Assembly (NCBI GenBank): GCA_014529385.2
Contig: CM043967.1
Coordinates: 1,681,001-1,718,500, forward strand
Source: Adiantum capillus-veneris
Taxonomy: Eukaryota; Streptophyta; Polypodiopsida; Polypodiales; Pteridaceae
Length of the DNA: 37,500 bases
Reading direction: 5' to 3'
A program made the position numbers and the translations under genes. This document shows positions 11,158 to 20,477 of the stretch, piece by piece. Positions within the stretch are counted from its first letter, which is position 1, and the number at the start of each line of letters is the position of its first letter. Below the pieces are notes generated by a model. The model saw only the letters and a list, made by a program, of their open reading frames with translations, made no database searches and was not told where the DNA came from.

Positions 11158-11872
11158 ATGGGTTTCTTTGAAGAGGTCAACCATATATTAACTTATAATC
11201 TATCTACCTTTGATCCATACATTCAAAAGGTTTTACATCAAGGGTTAAATCACATACCCACCCAACCTTTCAGTATTTACATTGCTTGTGAAGAATTATG
11301 GAATCTCGTACTCACCTTGCTAACTAAGAAAGTGATTCCAAATGATTGCCCCATAAGTACCATCAATTTTATTTTATTTTTGGGAATTTTGTCACATCAA
11401 CATACAAGACAAATGCCTATAAAAAACATTAAGGACCTAGACCTAGACATAAAGGACATCGGGGGAAAATTTTTTGTTACCTGCTTGGATAAAGCACCCA
11501 ATAATCTCGTCTTGGTATGTAGAGCATACATGGTATCCCAAGCTAAGGAAAGGTCAACAGAACCATATTTCATCCCTCATAATGAAACCCAAGAGAAAGC
11601 CCTAGAGAGTATATGCTTTACATTTGAAACATTTCACATCACAAACACTTCCCCTCTCCCCTACCTAATGGCCAATTATAAGGCTCATAAAAAAGGCCTT
11701 TAGGTGGATAATCAAGGGAGCAAATTGCTACTTCTCAGATTTATCCGTACTCCTAGCATGCACCTTGAAAACATGCATTCCCTTTATTAAGAATAGAGCT
11801 TTTTTCAAAAACCAAAAAGCCTTACTATGCCACAACATTAAAGTCCAATCCTCGTGGATTGTTTTTGTTTAG
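11158..11872 (+). pseudogene. Penelope-like reverse transcriptase, N-terminal fragment (frameshifted)
   Basis: A 181-codon frame (11158-11703) is followed, after a +1 shift near 11695, by about 57 more open codons to the stop near 11872. Readable landmarks, in order, are a KVLHQGLNHIPT segment (the L..GL.FIPTP pattern seen before the RT of Penelope-like elements), CLDKAPNNLVLVC at the place of the 'ADK' RT motif, YKAHKKG, then FRWI in the next frame. The last two resemble the PKIHK...RPI fingers motif. The palm with the catalytic aspartates and any GIY-YIG endonuclease are absent. In intact elements this enzyme copies element RNA at a nicked target. The frameshift and truncation make this a dead fragment. 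Assignment rests on motif order only; another divergent RT is possible. Confidence 0.45.
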
Positions 11873-11924
11873 GGTTACAAAAGGGGCCTATCAAAAAATC
11901 ACTTGAGTAAGTTTGGTTCTTATG

Positions 11925-12215
11925 CACAACATTTACATTTTTTGCACATAGAAAGCCTCGATACACACGTTGCACACATTATGCAAACACAATGCACCCC
12001 AAATGCATGCATAACACAAAATGCACACACATGTGCACAAAATCTACACATAATGCTCACATAGTGGCACTCATTCACACCCAATGCATATTTGCATATA
12101 CCATGCACACAATTTGCACAATGCACACACATGCATAGAAAATCTTCACACAATGCACACATAACCACACACATGCACACATAATCACACTATGCAAGAA
12201 CGTGCAATGCACACA
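11925..12215. repeat. Degenerate ATGCACACA-rich repeat tract
   Basis: About 290 bp consist mostly of variants of AATGCACACACATG with a loose 12-20 bp period. It is a cryptic simple-sequence tract. On the minus strand it gives a Cys-rich open frame that is a by-product of TGTGCA repetition. Confidence 0.8.
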
Positions 12216-14070
12216 CATGTTTCTTAAGGGTTGATTTGGGTTAGAATGAGGATTTCTCTTCTCTATGGTTTTGCACCATCATATTCGCTGGTGATGGCCC
12301 TTTTTTTTTTCCCATACTCACAATTGTGTGTGGAGGTGTTATATTAACTCAACAAAGATGTACAAAGAACCTCAAGCACCACATGTGCCTTGAGGGGACA
12401 ACGATTCCAAAAAGGGGCATAGTAGTTCATAAGCAAGAGACCTCGAATTTTCCTTATGCAAATAGAAGGATCTTATTGGGCCTCATTTGAGCTACCATTG
12501 CAACTTAGCACATGTTTTTGTTCTTTGATGTGCTTAGTAGACCCAATTTTTGACCCAATTAAATATACAATTTTAGTGCCTTTACCCGCGATATCATCAA
12601 ATTGAGCTACCACAAAGTTTTTCCCAAACTCCGGAAGGTTTCGAGCTTTTCAAATCTGCTTCAGATAGTAGCATTTGGTAACTTGCACAAAAAACAAAAT
12701 CTTGGTTTGGAAATCTTCTCCCTTCTAGAACCAGATCATTTGTAAAGAAGGGGATCTTCCATGTCCTTTGCATCCATTTTCAAACTTTGGTGGCAAGACC
12801 TTGCAAGGAGGAGAAATCTTTAAACAGATGCAAGGGATCCTTCGAAGCTGCTTTGCATCTAGAGCATGTGCCAATGCCAATCCCTCAAGCATGAATCTTA
12901 ATCCTTGTTGGGATCGCCCCACCACAACACCTTCCAAGTGAATATTTTCTTCGGGCTTGGCCATTTTATCTCCCAAATCAGCTTGTTATACATTCTCAGT
13001 GTATTAGGAAGTGCAAAAATTATATCCTTGGGCCCATGCTAGGCTTTCCAATCGAGCTCCATCTTAGTCATAGCTCTACACAGTAAAGCTATGTGTGCAA
13101 AACTTTGTAGTCTTTTTAACAAATCAAAGGAAGGATTAGGTGATCATGGCTTGGGATATGAGTGACAAGGAGGCCCATGGAAGTAGGCTAAACTACATGA
13201 CAAAATGCTAGCTCCAAGCTGGACTTTTTTGAAGCTAGGAGGCTACACGGGTGAGCTGCTAAGAAAGCACAACAAAGTAGCATCATCATTGGAATGGGAG
13301 GAGACCTTCGGATATTTCAGGTGCTCCCTCCTACATTGGTTCTCGCAACCCTCCAAGCTATGAGGAGGATCCTTGAATTCCTTTTGGAGGGAAGTTGCCG
13401 AAAAGGTGAATAACAAAGGGATCTTCAAGTTGTCACATCATTTTTTATGCCCCTTTTTTGACCTTTTCAAAGTTGGTGAAAAATTATTCTTTTGGGACTT
13501 AGAAAACTTGATATTGTGGTGTCAACTAATGTTTTACTCTCCCAAAGTTTGTTGTTTTTATTTTTGAGCATTTTCTCTTCCTCCTATGGAAAGAAAGGAT
13601 GGATCTAAATGGCTTAGAGCCGGGTCTCGCTATGCAATAGTAGCATTAGTGGTATTAATATAATACCATTCAAACATTGTCGCACAACTTTTAAAAAGAT
13701 TTAGTGGTATCCATGCAACACACTCCCCAACAGTTGTAATGTTGCAAATACAATCATTTTCACTTGTATTAAGAGTTTTAAGGATGAAACTAACCAATGG
13801 TGAAGAAGGAGATCAAACGCATGATTTCTTGGGGCTCACTTTTAGAAAGAGAAAAGCTTTTCCTCTTTAATGCAATATCCTAAAGTAGTACACGCTCAAA
13901 TTTCTTGGGGTTCTCCCTCATATTTACAATTGATGTGGAACCACTCCATAACCTACATACCACTAATACCCTTGATCTCATGGGGGACTCGGCTCTTAAA
14001 AGAGTTTGCCCGTCCTATAAACATGAACAAGTCATTTGGAGATAAACGTTGGCACTGCCTTTCACTCCGA
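12216..14070. other. Non-coding stretch
   Basis: I cannot support any gene here. Minus-strand 12600-12980 has some readable codons in shifting frames with Trp/His-rich runs that faintly recall a LINE zinc-binding tail, but not enough to call. The short open frames are otherwise featureless. Confidence 0.45.
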
Positions 14071-14071
14071 T

Positions 14072-14073
<2 letters not shown>

Positions 14074-14107
<34 letters not shown>
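14074..14107. repeat. GA dinucleotide microsatellite
   Basis: About 16 uninterrupted GA units, followed by AAGAGAGA. Confidence 0.95.
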
Positions 14108-14111
<4 letters not shown>

Positions 14112-14368
14112 AGACTATATATTAAAGAGAAGAAAAATAAATAAAACATACCTTTCAAAAATTGAAAAAGTGCTCTGTTGTATTTGGGCTGAAATTCCCT
14201 CGTATACACACTCCTTTTTTGCCGAAAGCCAATGCCAACAAATTTGCACATCTATATGTGTTCTGTAACAGTAGTCTGAGTACCCTTTACACGTGTCAAC
14301 GTCTGCAAACTGAAGACTAAATGCAAAAAATAAGAGAAACTCACGTGCACGAGATAAAGAGGGGGAGC

Positions 14369-14371
<3 letters not shown>

Positions 14372-14401
<30 letters not shown>
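14372..14401. repeat. GA dinucleotide microsatellite
   Basis: A second GA array of about 15 units lies roughly 270 bp from the first. The sequence between them has no gene. The following 14402-14783 is a more GC-rich, non-coding stretch with CT-rich patches and no supported gene. Confidence 0.95.
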
Positions 14402-14403
<2 letters not shown>

Positions 14404-15113
14404 ACACAATACATATGAAGGGCACTTATGAGACAAGCAATCTCACTGTAAGAGCAAGAACCAGGAGGCCTACGCAAATTCGATTTAACATTTTGAGCTT
14501 ATTGGCCTCTACCTACAAGTGGTCATAAAAAAGATAGTGGAAATAGTGCTTTCCTGCGGTCAGGCACACGATCAATGACGGCTTTCCTTCCTGCTTATCT
14601 CATCCGCGTGCATTGGAGCTGGTCGCTCCGGCTTTTCCTGTTGATGTCCTAGATCAGCTTCTCTCTGTCATGATTCGCCGGCAGCTCCTTCTCCTTCCAA
14701 GGTGCTTCTCATTCTCCCTTTCGGGGCAAGTCGTGCTTCCATAAGAATTTCTCCAGTGTATTCCTGCGCTTGAACAAGGCATCTTTTTTTTTTTTTTGGG
14801 AAAGTGCAGGAATGTATTAAAAGGAAAGAAAAAAATTACAATCTTGCCTCACAGGTTGGGAGAGAGGCATCCCAAGACAACAGGGAAAAGGAAAATTACA
14901 AATGAAGGCAGGACTCTGTCACGATGAGTCTCTCTCTAGAGTAAAACTTTAACATTAGTTCTTTCCAGCATTGCCATTTATGGCTCCTTTGGATGTTATA
15001 CAAGGGACAATGAGATACAACTTGCATCTTGTCTAAACAGTAGAGGGATATCTTCTTGAGTTGAAGGGCAAATGCAGTAGCGTTTTCTTCCATTTTCAAT
15101 TGAAAAAATACCT

Positions 15114-15530
15114 TCAGTCATCTGAGTCTAGCTGGCAGCAGGCCCATAGGTAGGATAACCTCCACAAGTTCCAAGGGGGAATGTCCTTTTGGACACAATC
15201 TCCAATAAGAAGCTCCTGGGTAGAGAAATGTTGAGGGTGTAACTCTTTACAACAGCTGCTCAGCACTTGTAGCATTTTGGTATTGGTTGGGCAATCTAAG
15301 AAAAGATGCTTGATGTCCTCTAGAGCACCACATCTACTGCACATTCCGTTTCCCATTCTAGCCTTTAAGGCTTTCTGAGCAATCCACATCCCTTGATGTA
15401 AGATTAGCCAGGCCAGATAGCTATGCTTGGCAGGAATTGAAAAACCCCACAAACATTTAAATATACCACTGCTTTGCACCCCAGTTGAGTCTCCACTTCT
15501 TGTTGAGACTTTTCCTGAGCTCCTCATCAA
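15114..15530 (-). pseudogene. LINE ORF2 C-terminal zf-RVT domain
   Basis: An open frame of 138 codons. The core CSRCGALEDIKHLFLDCP preserves the Cys-x2-Cys, then His and Cys, of the reverse-transcriptase zinc-binding domain that follows RT in plant L1-type ORF2 proteins. It is followed by a Trp-rich segment (NLWRLSYLWACCQ) and a stop. It would help target-primed reverse transcription in an intact element. Here it is cut from its RT and cannot be functional. The next stop-separated minus-strand codons (to about 14900) look like the decayed tail of ORF2. Confidence 0.85.
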
Positions 15531-15728
15531 ATTCTAGGATGTCAGAGAAAAGCTTTTATGCCTTCTTTGCAATATCAGTTAGAGAGATACTTTTGCAGTG
15601 ACTCAGTCTAGCTTGAGCTTGATATTCCTTCAAGTCATCCAACCTGCACAAATTTTCATTAATACAGCCAGAGGAGATGTTAAACTGGTTAGTGATCTGC
15701 TCTGGAGTAAAGTAGGTTCTATTTCTTT

Positions 15729-15856
15729 GGATATCTCCCCAAGTTCTAATTCGAGCTTTGAAACATTTGTGGGCTTTGATAGACACCTATTTGGATATCT
15801 CCCCAGGTTCTAATTTCAGCTTTGAAACATTTGTGGCCTTTGATAGACAAAGTTCT
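15729..15856 (-). repeat. 64-bp tandem duplication inside the LINE
   Basis: GGATATCTCCCC starts at 15729 and again at 15793. Both units run through GAGCTTTGAAACATTTGTGG or a close variant to TTTGATAGACA. Not a multiple of three, so the ORF2 frame is broken here. Confidence 0.9.
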
Positions 15857-15939
15857 TCCATATTTCTTGGCACACATTCCTATCCAGATAGAGTCCCGAC
15901 ACAAAATGGAGAAGAGAAGTCTAGAATCACCTTTTGGGG

Positions 15940-16215
15940 AAGATGCTATCAAAATCGACGATGCGGAAGCGTAGAGACCAAGGAGAGTGAGCACGAGAGA
16001 AAGAGAGAGATTGAGAGAGAGAGTCTCCTGAACCAATCAACCTTGGCAATGAATAACTAAATGTGTATACTATGGAGGCAAGGGGCTGCTTATATAGCAA
16101 CCTCAGTAAATTGCCCTACCGAGACTGTGACAAGTAAGTAAAATAAATACCTAAAAGCCAAAAGAAATAATGGGATCACATTGGGTAGTTCACTTGAGAT
16201 GCCAAAACTCTAACA
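15940..16215 (-). repeat. Copia LTR (minus orientation), about 275 bp
   Basis: It starts TGTTAGAG at 16215 directly after a purine tract and carries a TATATAAG box about 120 bp in. A CT-rich patch precedes the unclear end. No partner LTR is present in the window. Confidence 0.55.
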
Positions 16216-16229
16216 CCCTCTTAGCAGCT

Positions 16230-16690
16230 CATAGTGGACATCAATAGTGAGACCAAGTTGATGAAGAAGCTACCATGGACACCCCAGAAGTGGCCACCAA
16301 CTGGATACACCTCGGTTTTGCTACCCTCAACTTTGTACCTGAGAATAATGCCCTCTTGAGCATCGGTTGCCTTTGTAGAAAATTTGAACTATATACCACA
16401 CTATGTCCAAGAATTCCCATTTGTGAACTATGAACACATCACATCCAAAACATAATACTCCAAGATAGTGAACTGTGGAACACATCCTGTCCATGATCCG
16501 ATCAACAACATTGGATTGGTGCACTTATCCATAGTGTTTTAGATACGCCTGATTGGTTCCCTGCTTGATGCATGTGCCTTGAACTCCGACCTACGGGTCC
16601 AAATACCGATAACTTGAACTCCAACACTTTAATTATACGGAGCACTATTTGCCCCCCTATGCCACTCACAAGCCTCTCTTTGGCTGAAGC
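16230..16690. other. Unassigned interior of the copia remnant
   Basis: No domain is recognisable. The codons just before the PPT (..GGHFWGVHGSFFINLVSL..) stay open on the minus strand for about 45 codons, which hints at former coding, but no copia pol motif is visible. Confidence 0.35.
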
Positions 16691-17180
16691 TAGTGGCGAT
16701 ACTGATCTCCATGTGACCAGAAAGCAGGAGTCCTTGCGAGTGTAGACTCCACTACACCAGCAGCCGCTTTGCTGTCCTTCCCCAAGTCACTATCACTGCT
16801 TTCGTCTTGTTGCATGCTTTTACCTTTGTCCTTGTAGAATCTCTGTCTTTGCTTTTGGAACTGCAATCCTTAGCCAAGTGACCACGCTTTCCACAATTGT
16901 GACAACGGTTCTTTGTCCTCTTTCTGGAATCCGAAGCAGCAATTGCTTCACCATGTGCTTCCCCGTCTGTTCAAAAGTCTGAATTTTGCCTTGAGCTATT
17001 AACACGGCTTCCTCCTCAATGAGAAAAGAGCCGAGATCATCAAATTCCTGCTTTTCCTTCGTGACTTATAGCCGAAGTGTCCTAAACACTGTTTCATGTT
17101 TTTAAGGCAACTTCGTGAGAACCAGAGCAACTAATTGAGTACTCGTCAGTGCACTTTTCATAGCTGATAGTTGATCATGA
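16690..17180 (-). pseudogene. Copia gag fragment (UBN2-type with CCHC knuckle)
   Basis: In one minus-strand frame the codons read LTSTQLVALVLTKLP, stop, ..KQEFDDLGSFLIEEEAVL.., the usual ending of a copia gag capsid region (L.ALL..LP......L...EE). After a frame change comes CHNCGKRGHLAKDC, a perfect C-x2-C-x4-H-x4-C zinc knuckle that binds element RNA (complement of about 16865-16910). Two stops and a frameshift are visible. The capsid N-terminus is missing; it would lie where gypsy A sequence now begins. A stop after ..SHGDQYRH ends the readable part. Confidence 0.7.
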
Positions 17181-17187
17181 ATAGGTT

Positions 17188-18756
17188 CTGTCCACGTTCC
17201 TCAGCTGCTTTTGAACTCTTTGGCCTGTCTTCATCTTGTTCTTTCTGTGCCTTTTTGGGGCACTTCGTGGAGATGTGTCCTTGTTCCCCGCATCCAAAAC
17301 ACTTCCCCTCTTTAATGTAGTTGGCTCTTTCCCGAGGAGTGAGCCGGGGTCGTGCATCCTTATCTTTTTGATCTTGGGGGCTCTTCTTCTTTCTACTTTC
17401 ATTTTTAGAAGTCTGTTCTGTTTTCTGTGTCATGATCTCATTTGTGGGGTAAGTCAAACTGCCTGAGTGTATGGCAAAGTCCCGTTTCGCATGACTCATC
17501 AGTTCTTGAATAGAATCTGACTTTTGCTCCAATCAGTGATCTCGAATCTCCGTAGAAAGTCCCAAGGTAAACCGCTCAATTTGTTCCTTAAACGAGATCT
17601 TCTTAAATGAAGAAGCGGGTAGAAAAGAGCTCCAAAATCTCTCGCAATATGTGTCCAAGGTATCTTTCTTGGTCATCCGAAGATGGTTCCAAGCAGTTCT
17701 TATGTCGCGTTCGTACTCTCGAGTCAACCAAGAAGAAATAAAAAGCCTTTTAAATTTCAGCCGTTTAACTGGCGCTTTCTTGTTCAATAGAAGAGTGGAC
17801 CACCATATTCGAGCATTTCCCTTGAAGTAAGAGGTAGCTCTCCAAATCTTGGAGTGCTCAGAGTAATGCCCTCCAGAGGAAGCTATATCAAACTGCTGTA
17901 TGAAGGCCAAAGCCCTCGAAGCATCTTGGAATCCTGAAAAAGTGTCAAATTTAATTGACTGTCCACCTTTAAATTCTCGAACTTTCTTGCTTTTATCCTC
18001 AAGAAAGTCATATTGGTTGGCTTTATAGAAATATTTCTTCTTTGCATAAAATTTGTGATCATCGGAGTCCAAACTATCTGAAGAAGAGTCCTTTGTAAAA
18101 CTGTCAGAAACTGGGCGAAACTTAGGCTTCTTCGCCTTTTTCTTGCCCTTTCCGAAGCTTTGCTTTTTGCTTCGCTTTTTCCCTTTCCTGTCTTCTTCGC
18201 TCGAGTCAGTAGAGTTAGAAGAACTGTTAGAAGAAGAAGAAGAAGAAGAAGAAGAAGAAGAAGAAGAACTGGATATTCCTTCAAATCTGACACGCTTTTT
18301 CTGCTTTCTTGCCTAGGCAAAAGCAAATTGACGACCCAAATAACCCGGGAAGTCAGTTCCTTTCTTCTGCTTTTTGTCGTGCTTTTTGGCTTTGTTGGTT
18401 GCGTCAAAAAGCTGGGTAATCCGTGTATCAACCACCTCTTCTAATTCTTGCTATATAAACATCCTCGGAGTAGGAGGTTTCTTGAGCGTTGGTTTGAGGG
18501 GTGGTTTTGTGGCCTTACGCCACTGAGAGTGCACTTCGTCTAAGGATGTCGGAGTCAAAAATTTTGCAAATTTTGGATGCTTTGCAATGTTGATCATCAT
18601 CTTTGTTGCATCGTCAACCAATTGTCGACGCTTCATCTCTTCAATCCCCCCCTGAGTAGGTCGAGGCGGGCCATACTCCTCGTGAGAATCTTCTTTGTGA
18701 TCTCTTTCCGCATCCTCAGATGCAGAGGAAGTCGACTGATCTCTGTTTGAATCCAT
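17188..18756 (-). pseudogene. Gypsy A gag (capsid + zinc knuckle) with three in-frame stops
   Basis: The ATG is at 18756 (MDSNRDQSTSSAS..), placed about 35 bp inside the PBS as in D. One frame can be followed to about 17188, broken by stops at 18449-18451, 18313-18315 and 17533-17535. Order: an acidic and polar N-terminus, then a lysine-rich stretch, a polyserine tract (about 18231-18267), and a basic K/S segment. Next is the retrotransposon gag capsid (about 18000-17540, with AFIQQFDIA, YFKGNARIWW and ERFTLGL). Last is the nucleocapsid knuckle CFGCGEQGHISTKC. Role in the family: assembles the virus-like particle and packages RNA. Not functional here because of the stops and lost pol. Confidence 0.9.
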
Positions 18757-18789
18757 AAGTGTCGCGAGAAAAAGGGTCAGATTTCCCGT

Positions 18790-18801
18790 GCTCTGATACC
18801 A
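18790..18801 (-). promoter_or_regulatory. Primer binding site of element A
   Basis: The minus strand reads TGGTATCAGAGC, an exact match to the plant initiator-Met tRNA primer site, one base from the LTR end. Confidence 0.9.
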
Positions 18802-18802
18802 C

Positions 18803-19388
18803 TAACAAACTTGGACACTCCCAAGTCAAGATTCTCTCGCGACACAACAGAGATTCATTCAAAACAGTTCACAGTTCACAATGGATTTGACACAGCCCGG
18901 CGGAGTTCCGCGCCTAGAGATATTGGCCCCAAAGACTGGCATCCCTTTCGGTATTTCTTTTTGTATTAATCTGCAACTCAGAGTACAAGGAGTGGGAGGG
19001 GTCTCACTCTTAGACTCTGCGTCCAGATGCTCTGCAGAGTGGGAGCCTTGCCCAGTCATTTATAAGTTTACAAGGGATGCTAAAAGCAGAGCCCCAAAAG
19101 CTACCATATTTTAAAAATAGGTTTTCTAAAAATAAAGCAAAGCCCAAAAGCTTCCAAAAATTTGCGTAGAGCTCGGCCTTGCTTTTTGGGTACAATTTGC
19201 CGTACAGTCAGCGCAAAAAGAGGGTTCCGTACGCTTTGCCATGTTAGCAATTGTCAGCGGATTTTCCGGTGCAAAATCCAGAACCTTCCGTATTGCCACG
19301 TAAGCATTTCTGTCGCCTTTGCCGGGATTGCCTGTTAGAGAGAGTGTGTATCTGTTGTGTCACCATGCCACGTCACCTGTTTGTGACA
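18803..19388 (-). repeat. 5' LTR of element A, 586 bp
   Basis: On the minus strand it begins TGTCACAAACAGG (end at 19388) and ends ..AAGTTTGTTA at 18803. TTATAAATGA, complement of about 19058-19067, is a plausible TATA box. The outer flank is GTTTG. It shares the AATATCTCTAGG and TGGGGCC blocks with the C and D LTRs. Confidence 0.85.
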
Positions 19389-19661
19389 GTTTGCATTTGC
19401 AACTGGTCCAAGCAAGTGTTGATGGAAGCAAGGCTTGCTGAGAAAGTTTGTTGCATAGCTTCCATTTGGGCTTTGAGAAAGGCAAGCATCCGCGCCTGTT
19501 GACCATCTTCTTCATGGGACGTCGACATGGAGATCTCGACCTTGTTGATGGGAGGTGTCTCCTTCAGAACGGGCTGTGTAATCGAGATTAGGAGCTCGCT
19601 GTGAACACGCAGCAGGGCTGGAGCGAGATTATGTTGTTGACTACGTCTCTTCTGCACTCTG

Positions 19662-20165
19662 TCAGGGAATAGGGTACCACCCATGGATGTACTCGTAATG
19701 CTGAAGATGCTGAGACTCGCATGTGAGGAAAATATGCCACACCACCCAAGTCTGGAACTGTGTCAAGTGGTGGTGGGTGACGTATAGCAAGTACTCTTGC
19801 GGAGCTGGTACAACCTGGGGTACTGGAATGGGTATTGCTGCTAGAACGGGAGCGCGTTCGGGAACTGGAGCGCTCACTGGAGCAAGGTCGGGTTCCGGCG
19901 AATTGGGAATGACAATAATTTCGGGTTCCGGAGTATCGGGGATGACGATCATGTCGGGTGTCGGGGAATTTTCCGAGAGAACAATGTCCGGAATCTCGTC
20001 TATGTACGAGAGATGCGGTAGAGGCACATCGAAGACTTTGTTGGCCATGAGGGCGAAATGTCCTACGTGCGCAAAGTGCACACAAAGCCAACGCTGGGAG
20101 GAGAGGCTGGAGGAGCAACATTCAAAAAATGGGATCGCTGGCTGTTCCTCATATTTTTTGTACAT
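19662..20165 (-). CDS. Element F gag-like protein, Pro/Ile-rich with repeated acidic motif
   Basis: An open frame of 167 codons. A better start may be the internal ATG (MANKVFDVPLPHL, near 20048). It is followed by three imperfect repeats of P-x-x-I-V-[IL]-x-x-[ST]-P-x-P (DIVLSENSPTPD, MIVIPDTPEPE, IIVIPNSPEPD) and a Pro/Ala/Val-rich tail, then a stop at 19662. No known domain is recognised. In the next frame a 103-codon frame (19684-19373) contains a helical Met/Gln-rich segment (FLKAQMEAMQQTFSASLASI) and is cut by element A. Both may be parts of one gag broken by a frameshift. Confidence 0.35.
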   Translation of the reverse strand: MYKKYEEQPAIPFFECCSSSLSSQRWLCVHFAHVGHFALMANKVFDVPLPHLSYIDEIPDIVLSENSPTPDMIVIPDTPEPEIIVIPNSPEPDLAPVSAPVPERAPVLAAIPIPVPQVVPAPQEYLLYVTHHHLTQFQTWVVWHIFLTCESQHLQHYEYIHGWYPIP

Positions 20166-20206
20166 AAGTTGAATTTGGAGAATTAACTTGATAAGTTGCT
20201 TTCACA

Positions 20207-20472
20207 TTAAAGGTTTAATTTTTTCTCTTGGGGCTGGCACTCAACCTTTAAAATTGAGGCCATTTTAATAGCATAGAACTTGCTGGCTGAAATCGTAAAA
20301 GATTGCCCAGCATAAATAGTCGAGCTTAAGGAATTTGCTGACGCTTGGTGGATTTGCTGCCGCTTGGGGGAAATTGCTGCCGCTTGGAAGAAGTGACCCT
20401 TGGGAAAGGAAACGCCACGCAAGAAGGGGAGCCAACGATTGTATGGGCATGAAGGGGTGCGAGCAAGACTGG
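20207..20472 (-). pseudogene. Element F open frame, downstream half split by D
   Basis: From the D target site (20472) a frame stays open to the stop at 20207 (..SLARTPSCPYNRWLPFLRG..). The same frame is open on the far side of D from 32682 to 32501, so about 150 codons are uninterrupted across the junction once D and one TSD copy are ignored. No domain is recognised. It may be an N-terminal gag segment or an untranslated leader open by chance. Confidence 0.35.
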
Positions 20473-20477
20473 CTATG
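20473..20477 (+). repeat. Left target-site duplication of D (CTATG)
   Basis: CTATG immediately precedes the D LTR and is repeated exactly at 32496-32500. Confidence 0.95.

Larger units (their letters stand above)
14784..15940 (-). mobile_element. 5'-truncated LINE (L1-type), 3' end with zf-RVT domain and poly(A)
   Basis: On the minus strand the order is a linker region (15940-15556), a zinc-binding RT-associated domain (15530-15114), a 3' UTR and a 14-base poly(A) (T14 at 14784-14797). In the linker, IKGHKCFKAEIRTWGDI and YFTPEQITNQFNI read like the post-RT region of plant LINE ORF2. The zf-RVT domain reads W..L.L.Q.MWIAQKALKAR followed by CSRCGALEDIKHLFLDCP, the typical C..C....E...H.....C layout. 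Endonuclease and RT are missing. Stops and a 64-bp duplication break the frame. The 5' junction with the copia LTR sits at about 15935-15960; I could not see a target duplication. Confidence 0.85.
15940..17180 (-). mobile_element. Ty1/copia remnant: partial gag, PPT and 3' LTR
   Basis: Minus-strand order is copia-type gag codons (17180-16690), about 470 bp of unassigned sequence, a purine tract ending AAGAGGG (complement of 16216-16222), then an LTR start TGTTAGAG at 16215. The LTR has a TATATAAG box (complement of about 16089-16096) and runs to about 15940, where it meets LINE sequence; the exact end is unclear. The protease, integrase, RT and RNase H are missing. There is no copia 5' LTR: the gag runs directly into gypsy element A at about 17180. 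Either an internal deletion plus recombination, or a chimeric element (see findings). Confidence 0.65.
17188..19388 (-). mobile_element. Gypsy element A: 5' LTR plus gag, 3' part missing
   Basis: The left half of a Ty3/gypsy element lies on the minus strand: LTR (19388-18803), PBS (18801-18790), then gag (18756-17188). It is the same family as C and D by gag and LTR similarity but clearly more divergent. The LTR is 586 bp versus 561 in D, and it lacks the telo-box array. Pol is absent. Similarity to D's gag stops at about 17188, where copia gag begins. Confidence 0.9.
19389..20472 (-). mobile_element. Element F, internal part (left of D): leader and gag-like frames
   Basis: This is minus-strand sequence between A's LTR and D's target site. 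It continues the interior of element F that starts at 32709 on the other side of D. Its own 3' half and 3' LTR are not in the window; it is interrupted by A at 19389. It contains the frames described below and a threefold 21-bp repeat (TTGCTGCCGCTTGG type, about 20331-20394). Superfamily cannot be assigned because no pol is visible. Confidence 0.55.

Noticed and set aside
11920-12180. Minus-strand Cys-rich open frame (86 codons)
   Set aside because: It is a by-product of the ATGCACACA-rich repeat: TGTGCA repetition yields Cys/Met/Val/His codons in any frame. No domain.
12600-12980. Possible LINE zf-RVT remnant on the minus strand
   Set aside because: Trp/His-rich codons appear in two frames, but the Cys-x2-Cys..His..Cys pattern is absent.
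14015-14477. Minus-strand frames with LS repeats and plus-strand frame with ER repeats
   Set aside because: They are read through the GA microsatellites and have no other coding signal.
14560-14783. GC-richer stretch with an ATG near 14576, considered as a host gene 5' end
   Set aside because: The frame closes after about 26 codons and no continuation could be followed past the LINE.
18160-18444. Plus-strand frame with a poly-Arg run opposite gypsy A gag
   Set aside because: It is the antisense reading of the GAA/TTC microsatellite that encodes polyserine in the gag.
19723-20172. Plus-strand Gly/Thr-rich frame of 149 codons
   Set aside because: It is the shadow of the Pro/Glu-rich repeats on the minus strand; the minus-strand protein is the better candidate.
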